DNA of 64,000 bases from Sphingomonas sp. (GTDB lineage Bacteria > Pseudomonadota > Alphaproteobacteria > Sphingomonadales > Sphingomonadaceae), in contig NZ_JAHBZJ010000001.1 in assembly GCF_019635455.1 (NCBI RefSeq), positions 1 to 64,000 of the forward strand. Direction: 5' to 3'. The notes below the pieces were generated by a model, which did not search any database, was not told the DNA's origin, and saw only the letters and a program-made list of their open reading frames with translations. The first letter of the stretch is position 1, and each line of letters begins with the position of its first letter. The position numbers were made by a program, and so were the translations under genes. Positions 1-6,905 of the stretch are shown in pieces.

Positions 1-102
1 GCCAACGCCGCCAATCTAGCGAATTTCATCAAATACCTCCGAAGTGGAGCCGGAACCGGCCCGATGCCTGCGCCTGCACTTGCAGGTGCCATGGGACCGT
101 GA
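1..102 (+). CDS. Possible 3' end of an unidentified gene
   Basis: Frame 1 is open from the first base to a TGA at 100-102 and reads an Ala/Gly/Pro-rich tail ending in LAGAMGP. It is too short and too low in complexity to recognise. It may simply be a chance open frame. Confidence 0.15.
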   Translation, partial: ANAANLANFIKYLRSGAGTGPMPAPALAGAMGP

Positions 103-390
103 GGGGCCGGCGGATTCTACGGAATGCGCGGTGCCGCCGTCACCCTTGGCGATCGCGCAAAGCCTTGGCGAGTTCAGCGCAAGTTTAGTGGCTTGCGCCA
201 TGGGGTGGAGACGACGGCGTGAGCGCAGGTAAGCAGCCGGGACTCTTGATTCGGGACTCGGAGCTGGGGACGGCGGGCAAGGAACGGGCTGGCACCTCGG
301 CGACAAGTCGGCCCGAAAGGCACGACGCCGGGAGGCCTTGCGCGCCGGGCTTGACACATGGTCGCGAAGCCCGAGCCTTCACCTGCCTCG

Positions 391-414
391 CGCCCTCGCG
401 CCCTCGCGCCCTCG
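391..414. repeat. Three tandem 8-bp units upstream of pspA
   Basis: Three exact copies of CGCCCTCG lie end to end, preceded by a partial copy at 385-390. The block ends 12 bases before the sigma-54 promoter. No function is apparent. The rest of 103-490 shows no gene that I can support. Confidence 0.5.
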
Positions 415-425
415 CGCACCGACCC

Positions 426-442
426 CTGGCACGTTCCTTGTT
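426..442 (+). promoter_or_regulatory. Sigma-54 (-24/-12) promoter of the psp operon
   Basis: The sequence CTGGCACGTTCCTTGTT matches the sigma-54 consensus TGGCACG-N4-TTGC with exact spacing: GG at 428-429 and TTG at 438-440. Only the last C of the -12 element is replaced by T. It lies about 50 bases before the pspA start. The position agrees with the known control of psp operons by RpoN and the enhancer-binding protein PspF. No pspF gene is visible inside the window, so it may lie just upstream. Confidence 0.75.
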
Positions 443-489
443 TCTCCCCTGCTGCCCGAACAGGGTCAGACCCACAGGAGCAGACCACC

Positions 490-1158
490 ATGGGCGTTTT
501 TTCCCGCCTTTCCGACATCATCAATGCCAACCTGAACTCCTTGCTGGACAAGGCCGAGGATCCCGAGAAGATCGTCCGCCTGATGATCCAGGAGATGGAG
601 GACACGCTGGTCGAGGTGCGTTCCGCCGCCGCCAAGGTGATCGCCGAGCGCAAGGAGCGCGAGCGTCAGCTGGGCGTGCTCGAGCAGGAGCAACTCGATT
701 GGGAGTACAAGGCCGAGCTGGCGCTGAGCAAGGACCGCGAGGACCTGGCCAAGGCGGCGTTGATCGAGCGGCAGAAGGCGTTCGACATGTGCGACCAGCT
801 GAACGCCGAGATTTCGGTGCTGGACGATGCGCTCCGCGCCTCGGAAGAGGATATCGCGAAGTTGCAGACCAAGCTGCGCGACGCCCGCGCCCGCCAGAAC
901 GCGATCATGACCCGGCTGGAAAGCGCCAACAACCGCGTCAAGCTGCGCGAAATGACCCACGGGTCAAAGGTCAATGACGCGTTCAGCCGCTTCGACCTGC
1001 TCGAACGTCGCGTCGATTTCGCCGAGGGCCGCGCCGACGCGCTGAGCCTGGGCGCGCCGAAGAAGACACTGGAGGAAGAGATCGCCGAACTCCAGTCGGC
1101 CGAGAAGGTCGATGCCGAGCTGGCCGCGCTCAAGGCGCGCATGAACAAGGGGGAATGA
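490..1158 (+). CDS. pspA: Phage shock protein A
   Basis: PspA is a peripheral inner-membrane protein of the ESCRT-III/IM30 superfamily that binds stressed membrane and, in enterobacteria, inhibits PspF. The 222-residue product has the typical length. It begins with the amphipathic helix MGVFSRLSDII and is then almost entirely charged coiled coil, as the family requires. The start at 490 is chosen because it yields this conserved N-terminus and follows an AGGAG at 477-481; an in-frame upstream ATG at 358 lies before the sigma-54 promoter. pspB follows directly, so the genes form one operon. Confidence 0.95.
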   Translation: MGVFSRLSDIINANLNSLLDKAEDPEKIVRLMIQEMEDTLVEVRSAAAKVIAERKERERQLGVLEQEQLDWEYKAELALSKDREDLAKAALIERQKAFDMCDQLNAEISVLDDALRASEEDIAKLQTKLRDARARQNAIMTRLESANNRVKLREMTHGSKVNDAFSRFDLLERRVDFAEGRADALSLGAPKKTLEEEIAELQSAEKVDAELAALKARMNKGE

Positions 1159-1159
1159 G

Positions 1160-1441
1160 ATGCTGGATTTCTTTCTGCCCGTCGTCATCGTCGGCATGCT
1201 CTTCATCGGCATGCCCTGGGTCATCCTGCACTATGTCACAAAGTGGAAGCAGGCGAAAACGCTGACCGGCGAGGACGAGAATTTGCTGGACGAGCTGCAC
1301 TACACGGCCCGCCGGCTTGAGGATCGCCTCCACACGATCGAACGGATCATCGCCGCCGACAATCCCGAGTTCCGCCTGCGCAGCCATGAAGCGCCCGCGC
1401 CGCGCGAACTTCCCGACTATGACCTTTCACGGAGGAACTGA
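1160..1441 (+). CDS. pspB: Phage shock protein B
   Basis: This is a 93-residue protein with one N-terminal membrane helix (about residues 4-24, FFLPVVIVGMLFIGMPWVIL) followed by a cytoplasmic coiled-coil region containing LEDRLHTIERI. PspB works with PspC to sense envelope stress and draw PspA to the membrane. The C-terminal tail (residues 75-93) is longer than in E. coli PspB. The gene starts one base after the pspA stop and ends one base before pspC, consistent with translational coupling. Its coiled-coil motif recurs in the small proteins encoded downstream. Confidence 0.9.
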   Translation: MLDFFLPVVIVGMLFIGMPWVILHYVTKWKQAKTLTGEDENLLDELHYTARRLEDRLHTIERIIAADNPEFRLRSHEAPAPRELPDYDLSRRN

Positions 1442-1442
1442 A

Positions 1443-1820
1443 ATGTCCGTCAGCCGCACGCAACTCTATCGCGACAAGGTCAACGGCAAATGGCTCGGCG
1501 TCTGTGAGGGGCTGGGCGAATATACCGGGGTCGACCCGCTGTGGATCCGCCTGGGTTTTCTTGCGCTGTTCGTCGCCACCTTCCCGATCATGTTCTTCGT
1601 CTATATCGGCCTGGCGATGGTGACCTCGCAAAAGCCGATCGGGCTTTACGAAACGGCCGAGGACGCGAAATTCTGGCAGGGCGTGCGCGCCAATCCGCGC
1701 CGCTCGACCCAGGAAGTCCGCAGCAAGCTGCGCGACATCGACCGCCGCATGGCCGACATCGAAACCTTCTACACGAGCCGCAACACGCAGCTCGCCGACG
1801 AGATCGAGCGCCTCCGCTAA
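1443..1820 (+). CDS. pspC: Phage shock protein C
   Basis: This 125-residue protein carries a PspC domain near residues 5-65, with the family signature GKWLGVCEGLGEYTGVDP followed by a hydrophobic segment (about 36-60). The C-terminal 55 residues are predicted helical and cytoplasmic. PspC is the integral inner-membrane stress sensor that binds PspA and PspB. The ATG at 1443 sits behind GGAGG and is one base from the pspB stop; a longer upstream extension of the frame would overlap pspB. Confidence 0.93.
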   Translation: MSVSRTQLYRDKVNGKWLGVCEGLGEYTGVDPLWIRLGFLALFVATFPIMFFVYIGLAMVTSQKPIGLYETAEDAKFWQGVRANPRRSTQEVRSKLRDIDRRMADIETFYTSRNTQLADEIERLR

Positions 1821-1847
1821 GCGCGGCGCTCAACGGGGAGAACGAGA

Positions 1848-2138
1848 ATGAATTGGGGTGGACCGGGTTTCGTCATCGCGATCATCGCGATCTCGACCTT
1901 CGGCTGGCTCGCATCGACCTGGATCCGCGCGAAGCACGGCTATCCGATCGAGAATGAATGGAGCGGCACCAGCAGCAAAGGCGATCCCCAGGCGGACCGC
2001 AGGATCGAACTGCTGACCAATGAAAACGAGCGGCTGACCGGGCAGATCGGCCGGCTGGAAGAGCGGATCGCGGTGCTGGAGCGCATCGCCACCGACCCGG
2101 CCGAACGCACCGCCCGCGATATCGACGCGCTGCGCTGA
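1848..2138 (+). CDS. Small membrane-anchored coiled-coil protein (PspB-like array, 1)
   Basis: This 96-residue protein has one N-terminal membrane helix (about residues 7-26), the basic junction WIRAKHGYPI and a C-terminal coiled coil with LEERIAVLERIATD. That motif resembles the PspB coiled coil and recurs in the next proteins. GGGGAG lies upstream of the ATG. I do not recognise a named family. The position in the psp operon suggests an envelope-stress role as a PspB-like membrane adaptor, which is inference. Confidence 0.8.
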   Translation: MNWGGPGFVIAIIAISTFGWLASTWIRAKHGYPIENEWSGTSSKGDPQADRRIELLTNENERLTGQIGRLEERIAVLERIATDPAERTARDIDALR

Positions 2139-2152
2139 CGAACGAGGACAGA

Positions 2153-2473
2153 ATGGAAAAGCTGCAATTCTTCACCGCGCTGGCCCCCACGATCGCGATC
2201 GTCGGCGTGGCCGGGATGATCGGATGGATGTTCACCACCTGGCTGCGGATCAAGAACGGATATCCGCTCGACGGCGCCTGGGGCCAGGCGGTCTATCCGC
2301 AGAAGAACGAGGAACTGGTCGAGCGGATCAAGCTGATCAGCCAGGAAAATGCCCAGCTCCGCGCGGAACTGGGTTCGGTCAAGGACCGGCTGGCGAATGT
2401 CGAGCGGATCGTGACCGACGGCGCCCATGCGCTCGATCGCGAGATCGAATCGCTGCGGCTGACAAAGAACTAA
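2153..2473 (+). CDS. Small membrane-anchored coiled-coil protein (PspB-like array, 2)
   Basis: This 106-residue paralogue of the preceding gene has a membrane helix near residues 10-30, then TWLRIKNGYPLDG, which aligns with TWIRAKHGYPIEN of copy 1. A C-terminal coiled coil contains VKDRLANVERIVTD and ends with a REIESLRL segment. The gene follows the previous stop by 14 bases and has GAGG upstream. Function is unknown; it is probably co-transcribed with pspABC. Confidence 0.8.
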   Translation: MEKLQFFTALAPTIAIVGVAGMIGWMFTTWLRIKNGYPLDGAWGQAVYPQKNEELVERIKLISQENAQLRAELGSVKDRLANVERIVTDGAHALDREIESLRLTKN

Positions 2474-2485
2474 AAGGGGGCGACG

Positions 2486-2764
2486 ATGGAAAGGACCAGC
2501 CTGGTTCTCGGTTTCTTCATGATCGTGGTGGGGATCCCGGTCATCCTGGGCATCGGCAGCGACATGTTTCGACGCTGGCTGAAGCACAAGGAAAAGATGG
2601 CAGACGCGCTGAGCGCCCAGACCGCTGAAAAGGCCGCGCAATATGCGGCGCATACCGAGCGGCTGGAACAGCGGGTGCGGGTGCTGGAACGGATCGCCAC
2701 CGACAAGGGGGTCGAACTGTCCGACGAGATCGAACGGCTGCGCGACGACCGGCCGGTGAACTGA
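2486..2764 (+). CDS. Small membrane-anchored coiled-coil protein (PspB-like array, 3)
   Basis: This 92-residue protein has a membrane helix at about residues 6-26 (LGFFMIVVGIPVILGIG), a basic junction and a coiled coil with LEQRVRVLERIATDKG, the closest match in the array to copy 1. It ends with DEIERLRDDRPVN. Purine-rich AAGGGGG precedes the ATG. The N-terminal helix differs from copies 1 and 2, so the conserved part is the cytoplasmic coiled coil. Function is unknown. Confidence 0.8.
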   Translation: MERTSLVLGFFMIVVGIPVILGIGSDMFRRWLKHKEKMADALSAQTAEKAAQYAAHTERLEQRVRVLERIATDKGVELSDEIERLRDDRPVN

Positions 2765-2791
2765 ACGAATTTGCGTAAGGAGTGAGTTGAA

Positions 2792-2914
2792 ATGTTGATC
2801 GGGTTTTTCGCGGTACTGGGTGTGATCGGCGCAATCGGCGTCACGCTCACCGAAATGCGCGACCGTCCCGTCCGCCGTGCCGAGCGCGCGGCCCGCGAAC
2901 AGGCCGCGAACTGA
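2792..2914 (+). CDS. Very small single-helix membrane protein (40 aa)
   Basis: This short frame encodes 40 residues: a membrane helix at about residues 2-19 (LIGFFAVLGVIGAIGVTL) followed by a strongly charged tail rich in Arg and Ala. It has a good ribosome site (AAGGAG at 2777-2782) and fills the gap between two array genes. It lacks the coiled-coil motif of its neighbours. It resembles the tiny membrane proteins found in psp operons (PspD-like in size), but I cannot assign it to a family. Confidence 0.6.
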   Translation: MLIGFFAVLGVIGAIGVTLTEMRDRPVRRAERAAREQAAN

Positions 2915-2957
2915 CCGGCGGCCAACGCCGGCAATCGACAAGAGGCAGGAGACTGGA

Positions 2958-3224
2958 ATGAACCCCTTCGAATTTGTCCTTGGCATCATCCTGATCGTGA
3001 GCATCGCGAGCATCGTCCGCGCCAAGATGGGCATCGGCCGCGACCGCCACGGCAACGAATATCGCCTGAACAGCGAAGCCAGCGATGCCGAAGCGCGGCG
3101 ATTGCAGGAAGAGGTCCGGACGCTGAAGGATCGGATCGCCGTGCTGGAGCGCGTGATCACCGACAATCACAGCAGCAGCGATCTCGACCGGGAAATCGAG
3201 AAGCTGCGCGACAACCGTAACTGA
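2958..3224 (+). CDS. Small membrane-anchored coiled-coil protein (PspB-like array, 4)
   Basis: This 88-residue protein has an N-terminal membrane helix at about residues 3-20 (PFEFVLGIILIVSIASIV), then a basic linker and a coiled coil with LKDRIAVLERVITDNH and a terminal DREIEKLRDN. Both blocks match the motifs of copies 1-3. The ATG at 2958 follows GGCAGGAGAC. An upstream extension of the frame would run into the 40-residue gene and was not used. Confidence 0.78.
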   Translation: MNPFEFVLGIILIVSIASIVRAKMGIGRDRHGNEYRLNSEASDAEARRLQEEVRTLKDRIAVLERVITDNHSSSDLDREIEKLRDNRN

Positions 3225-3276
3225 CCGGAAGCAGGCGCCCCGCGCCGCCAAACCGGAACGTCTGATGGAGGACGTG

Positions 3277-3522
3277 ATGACCGATCCCAATTTCTACATG
3301 ATCATGGCGAGCGCCGGCCTGGCCGGCCTGGGCATGGTGACGGCGGCGGGCCTGGCCGGATGGCGCGGCTGGCTGTCGCTCAAGCAACAGGAAATGCACC
3401 TGTTCCAGCAGGGCGAGACGCCCCAGGCGGCGGTCCCAAACGCCGGCGCCCGGATCGAGATCGCCGATCTGAAGGAACGGATCCGCAAGCTGGAAGCCAT
3501 CGCGGCGGGGGTCGACCTCTAA
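3277..3522 (+). CDS. Small membrane-anchored coiled-coil protein (PspB-like array, 5)
   Basis: This 81-residue protein is the last member of the array. It has a membrane helix at about residues 5-28 and a C-terminal IADLKERIRKLEAIAAG, a diverged form of the ERIAVLERIATD motif. The start at 3277 is preferred to the ATG at 3265 because GGAGG (3267-3271) lies between them at normal spacing. The following 170 bases (3523-3692) hold no gene. They are rich in GC inverted repeats such as CCGGCC/GGCCGG that may end transcription. Confidence 0.72.
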   Translation: MTDPNFYMIMASAGLAGLGMVTAAGLAGWRGWLSLKQQEMHLFQQGETPQAAVPNAGARIEIADLKERIRKLEAIAAGVDL

Positions 3523-3692
3523 ATCGCCCCGCCCGACCGGCATTCGCGGACAGCGTCCGGAACGGCCGGCATGCGAAGCGGGACGCGGAGCGCCGGCCGC
3601 CCCCGGAAACCAGCGAAGCGCCCGGCCGGAAACGGGCCGGCGGCAAGGGGCCGGGGTGACGGGCCAGACGAAACCCGGTATCGGCGCGGGCG

Positions 3693-4112
3693 ATGACCGA
3701 TCCAGCACCCACCCTGTCCGAACTTCGCGACGAATATGAATTTCTCGACGCCGACGATCGCTACCGCCTGCTGATCGATCTCGGCCGCGCGCTGGAGCCG
3801 ATGCCCGACGCGCTCAAGACCGACGCGACGCTGGTGCGCGGATGTTCGGCGGCGGTGTGGGTCTATCCCGCGGGAAGCGATGGCGACACGCTCCATTTCC
3901 TGGCCGACAGCAACGCCGCGATCACCAAGGGGATCATCGCGCTGGTACTGCGGACGGTGCAGGACCGCACGCCCGCCGACATCCTGGCGACCGATATCGA
4001 GGGCGCGCTCGCCCCGTTCGACCTGCGCAACCAGCTCAGCTCCAACCGCACACAGGGCATTCCGAACATGATCGCCCTGATCCGCGCGACCGCGGAGCGA
4101 TATGCCGCATGA
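3693..4112 (+). CDS. sufE: Cysteine desulfuration protein SufE
   Basis: SufE accepts sulfur from the cysteine desulfurase SufS on a conserved cysteine and passes it to the Fe-S scaffold. The 139-residue product has the usual length. It shows the N-terminal block LRDEYEFLDADDRYRLLIDLGR and the active-site context LVRGCSAAVW (Cys50), followed by the ITKGIIALVL segment. No other suf gene is adjacent. Its stop overlaps the ATG of the next gene, so the two are probably co-translated. Confidence 0.93.
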   Translation: MTDPAPTLSELRDEYEFLDADDRYRLLIDLGRALEPMPDALKTDATLVRGCSAAVWVYPAGSDGDTLHFLADSNAAITKGIIALVLRTVQDRTPADILATDIEGALAPFDLRNQLSSNRTQGIPNMIALIRATAERYAA

Positions 4113-5443
4113 AACGCGAGGAAGGGCGCATCTATCGCGCGATCTGGCGATGGCATTTCTATGCCGGGCTTGTCGTCCTGCCGTTCATCCTGTTGCTCGC
4201 GCTGACCGGCAGCATCTTTCTGTTCAAGCCCCAGCTTGACGCATGGCAGGAACGCGGCTGGCGGGACCTTCCGGTCGCCGGCGCGGTGTCTCCGGACAGG
4301 CAGCGCGATGCGGCGCTGGCCGCGGTTCCGGGGGCGACCTTTCACCATTATCGCATCCCGCAGGCGCCGGGCGACGCGGCGGTCGTTCACGTCGGGCTGC
4401 CCGATGGCGCGATGCGCGATATCGCGGTTTCGCCGCAGGGACGGGTGATCGCGATCGACGATCCCGAAGCCCGCATCGCCGCAACGGTTCAGCGGCTGCA
4501 CGGATCGCTGCTGATCGGCCTTCCCGGCGATCTGCTGGTCGAAACCGCCGCCTGCTGGGCGATCCTGCTGATCGTTTCCGGCCTGTATCTATGGTGGCCG
4601 CGGGGGCGTGGTCTCGCGGGGACTTTCTGGCCCCGGCTATCGCGCGGTGGTCGCGTCTTCTGGCGTGACCTGCATGCGGTTACCGGTTTCTGGGTATCCG
4701 GCCTGGCGCTGGTGCTTCTGGTATCGGGCCTTCCCTGGACCGATGGCTGGGCCACCGCCTTTCGCGCGGTCCGCGCGGAACTCGGCTGGATCCAGGGACC
4801 CCAGCAGTGGAAGGGCGGCATCGACCTGCATTCAGAGCACGATCATGGCGCGATGATGCGGCGGCAGGCCGCGCGGGCAAGCGATGGCAAGAGCCTGACC
4901 CAGATGGTCGCGATCGCACGCGGCGAAAGCATGCCCGCCCCCGCGATCCTGGCGCCGCCCCATGCGCCGACACGGTTCGGACCGCCCAACGGAAACGTCT
5001 GGACGTTGACCAGCGAAACCCAGAATCGTCCGCTGGCGCGATCGGTGAGCTATGATCCGCTTACGGGCCGGGAAATCGCGCGCAGCGGTTTCGCCGACAA
5101 ACATCCGATCGACCGGATCATCGGCTATGGCATCGCCTGGCACGAAGGGCAGCTGTTCGGATGGGTCAATCAGCTGGTCGGCGTATTGACGGCGCTCGCC
5201 CTGATGGCGCTGGCGATCAGCGGCGTGGTGATGTGGTGGCGGCGGCGACCGGGCGGCTCTCTCGGCGCCCCGCCACGCCCGGATGCCGTAAAGCTGCGGG
5301 TCGTGGCCGCGATCACGATCCTGCTCGCGGCACTGCTGCCGATGCTGGCGCTGTCGCTGGTCGCGCTGTTCGCGATCGACCGGCTGTTGCTGCCGCTATG
5401 GCCGTTTGCGCAGCACTGGCTCGATCGCGCGCACCGCTCCTGA
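4109..5443 (+). CDS. PepSY-associated membrane protein
   Basis: This 444-residue integral membrane protein has the PepSY-TM family layout. There is an N-terminal helix (about residues 12-35, HFYAGLVVLPFILLLALTG), a periplasmic PepSY-like region, two central helices around LLIVSGLYLWWPRG and VTGFWVSGLALVLLVSG, a second soluble region, and C-terminal helices including ALMALAISGVVMWWRRR. Relatives often accompany siderophore uptake and may act in ferric-siderophore reduction, but nothing here proves a substrate. The ATG overlaps the sufE stop (ATGA). Confidence 0.85.
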   Translation: MKREEGRIYRAIWRWHFYAGLVVLPFILLLALTGSIFLFKPQLDAWQERGWRDLPVAGAVSPDRQRDAALAAVPGATFHHYRIPQAPGDAAVVHVGLPDGAMRDIAVSPQGRVIAIDDPEARIAATVQRLHGSLLIGLPGDLLVETAACWAILLIVSGLYLWWPRGRGLAGTFWPRLSRGGRVFWRDLHAVTGFWVSGLALVLLVSGLPWTDGWATAFRAVRAELGWIQGPQQWKGGIDLHSEHDHGAMMRRQAARASDGKSLTQMVAIARGESMPAPAILAPPHAPTRFGPPNGNVWTLTSETQNRPLARSVSYDPLTGREIARSGFADKHPIDRIIGYGIAWHEGQLFGWVNQLVGVLTALALMALAISGVVMWWRRRPGGSLGAPPRPDAVKLRVVAAITILLAALLPMLALSLVALFAIDRLLLPLWPFAQHWLDRAHRS

Positions 5444-5451
5444 CCCTCGTC

Positions 5452-5763
5452 TCAATCGAGGCCCAGCGTCTTGGCGACCGCGTCCAGGTCCGTTCCAGCA
5501 GGGATCAGCAGCCATTCGCGGCTCGCGGCGCCGTCGATCACCGTCACCGCGCCGCGCGGGCAAATGCCCAGGCATTTGACATCGACGATGCCGACGCGCG
5601 CCTTGCGCCCCTTCTTCACGCCCAGATGCTTGCGCAGCGCCTTGCCCAGCGGCTGATTGCCCTTTGGCCCGAAGCCGCCGTCCAGCCGCCGGGAGCATTT
5701 CGCGCAGACGAGAATGGCGCTGCGCCAGTTGGCGGCGACGCGTGGCTTCAATCCGGTCGCCAC
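5452..5763 (-). CDS. Thioredoxin-fold [2Fe-2S] ferredoxin-like protein
   Basis: This 103-residue protein has four cysteines in the pattern of (2Fe-2S) thioredoxin-like ferredoxins: Cys20 and Cys23 (VCAKC) and Cys64 and Cys68 (KCLGICPRGAV). It probably binds a [2Fe-2S] cluster and acts in electron transfer; the partner is unknown. The gene overlaps the 3' end of the upstream J-domain gene by 16 bases, so the two are likely one transcript. It is convergent with the PepSY gene, with only 8 bases between them. Confidence 0.82.
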   Translation of the reverse strand: MATGLKPRVAANWRSAILVCAKCSRRLDGGFGPKGNQPLGKALRKHLGVKKGRKARVGIVDVKCLGICPRGAVTVIDGAASREWLLIPAGTDLDAVAKTLGLD

Positions 5764-6284
5764 TGCCGGCGCTCCTCGGCGGCGCGCAGCACCTCATAGG
5801 CCGCCTGGATCGCCTGAAAGCGCTTCGCGGCCTCTGCGTCGCCGGGCCGGATGTCGGGGTGATTTTCCTTGGCCAGCCGGCGCCAGGCGGCGCGCACCGC
5901 TTCGAACACCGCATCGGGATCGAGCTCCAGCACCTCCAGCGCGCGCATCTCGTCCCGCGAACGACTGCCGTCGCCCGGTCCGGCCCAGGCATTGTGCCTG
6001 CTTTCGGCATAGCCGTCGGCGGTGCGGCGTTCCTCTGCCTCGCGCTTGGCGGCCTCTTCGGCGGTCAGTCCTTCGAAGTAATTCCAGTTGCGGTTATATT
6101 CACCGGCGTGGGTTTCGCAGAAATACCAGCGCTCCGGGCTGTTCGGCGATTTGGGCGCGGGACGATCGCCGGGCGCGTCGCACCCCTCGCGATCGCACAG
6201 CCGCACCTTCACCGCCTCGCGCTCCGACCCATAGGGTCGCCAGCGGGGGAAGCCCCAGTCCATCGATCGGGTCGAACGCGCCAT
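5748..6284 (-). CDS. J-domain (DnaJ-like) protein
   Basis: This 178-residue protein has a C-terminal J domain (about residues 115-175) with the signature ENHPD that contacts DnaK and stimulates its ATPase. The N-terminal part carries DWGFPRWRPYG and a Cys/His-containing segment (LCDREGCDAPG, WYFCETHAGEYN) that could bind metal. The start at 6284 gives the conserved MARSTRSMDWGF N-terminus; a longer frame up to 6434 would run through the tRNA gene. It is probably a specialised co-chaperone, since it lacks the zinc and client-binding domains of DnaJ. Confidence 0.87.
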   Translation of the reverse strand: MARSTRSMDWGFPRWRPYGSEREAVKVRLCDREGCDAPGDRPAPKSPNSPERWYFCETHAGEYNRNWNYFEGLTAEEAAKREAEERRTADGYAESRHNAWAGPGDGSRSRDEMRALEVLELDPDAVFEAVRAAWRRLAKENHPDIRPGDAEAAKRFQAIQAAYEVLRAAEERRQWRPD

Positions 6285-6395
6285 AGCCCCGCCAGATAGG
6301 GGCGCAAACGCGCGAGCGCCAGCCCGTACCGGCGTTTCCCCGCCCAGCTTGACGCCCCGCCCGCACACCGATAAAGGCCCGCTTCCCGCTCGCAC

Positions 6396-6471
6396 GGCCC
6401 CTTCGTCTAGCGGTCTAGGACGTCGCCCTCTCACGGCGAAAACACGGGTTCGAGTCCCGTAGGGGTCACCA
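6396..6471 (+). tRNA. tRNA-Glu (CTC)
   Basis: The sequence folds into a cloverleaf. The acceptor stem pairs 6396-6402 with 6461-6467 and contains one G-U pair. The D arm contains GTCTAGCGGTCTAGGAC. The anticodon stem pairs 6423-6427 with 6435-6439 around a 7-base loop with CTC at 6430-6432. The T arm is CGGGTTCGAGTCCCG, and CCA (6469-6471) is encoded. It would read GAG codons. It borders gene remnants and the catabolic island, which makes it a candidate integration site. Confidence 0.95.
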
Positions 6472-6632
6472 GCCGGTTAGAAGACGCGCAGGTTTGCGCC
6501 GATTTTCAGCACGGTTGGACAAGTCCGGGGTGCGCGGGTTAGACAAAATCAGGGTTCGTGGTCGGTCGAATAGCGCGCGTCGATGCGCGTCACGATGCCG
6601 TCGGCAGGATGCTCCTGCTCGACCGCCTCCGT

Positions 6633-6866
6633 TTAGGCGCGGGCCGCCCCGTCCTTCCTGCCGTCCAATGCCTTCATCTCGGCATCAATCGTCCAGTTCT
6701 GCGCCATCCGGCGCCCGATGGGCTTCGCCCCCGTGCGCGCGGTTTCGACGTTGGAGCGGCCCTGAAGGCGTCGCAGCGATCCGATCCGCTGTTCGATTTC
6801 GGCCGGATCGCGGCGTTCAGGCGCAAGCCCGCGGACCGCGATGCCGATCTCGCCACATCGCGCCAT
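6633..6866 (-). CDS. Unidentified small open frame, possible gene remnant
   Basis: This 77-codon frame encodes a charged, helical-looking peptide with ERRDPAEIEQRIGSLRRLQG and a C-terminal IDAEMKALDGRK. I cannot assign a family. It lies in an otherwise gene-free stretch (6472-6905) between tRNA-Glu and the island. I see no intact integrase and no copy of the tRNA 3' end there. It could be the decayed end of a mobile-element gene, or chance. Confidence 0.25.
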   Translation of the reverse strand: MARCGEIGIAVRGLAPERRDPAEIEQRIGSLRRLQGRSNVETARTGAKPIGRRMAQNWTIDAEMKALDGRKDGAARA

Positions 6867-6905
6867 TGATCGACTCGGCGCGCCGCACAGGCGGCAAGTG
6901 CCGCT

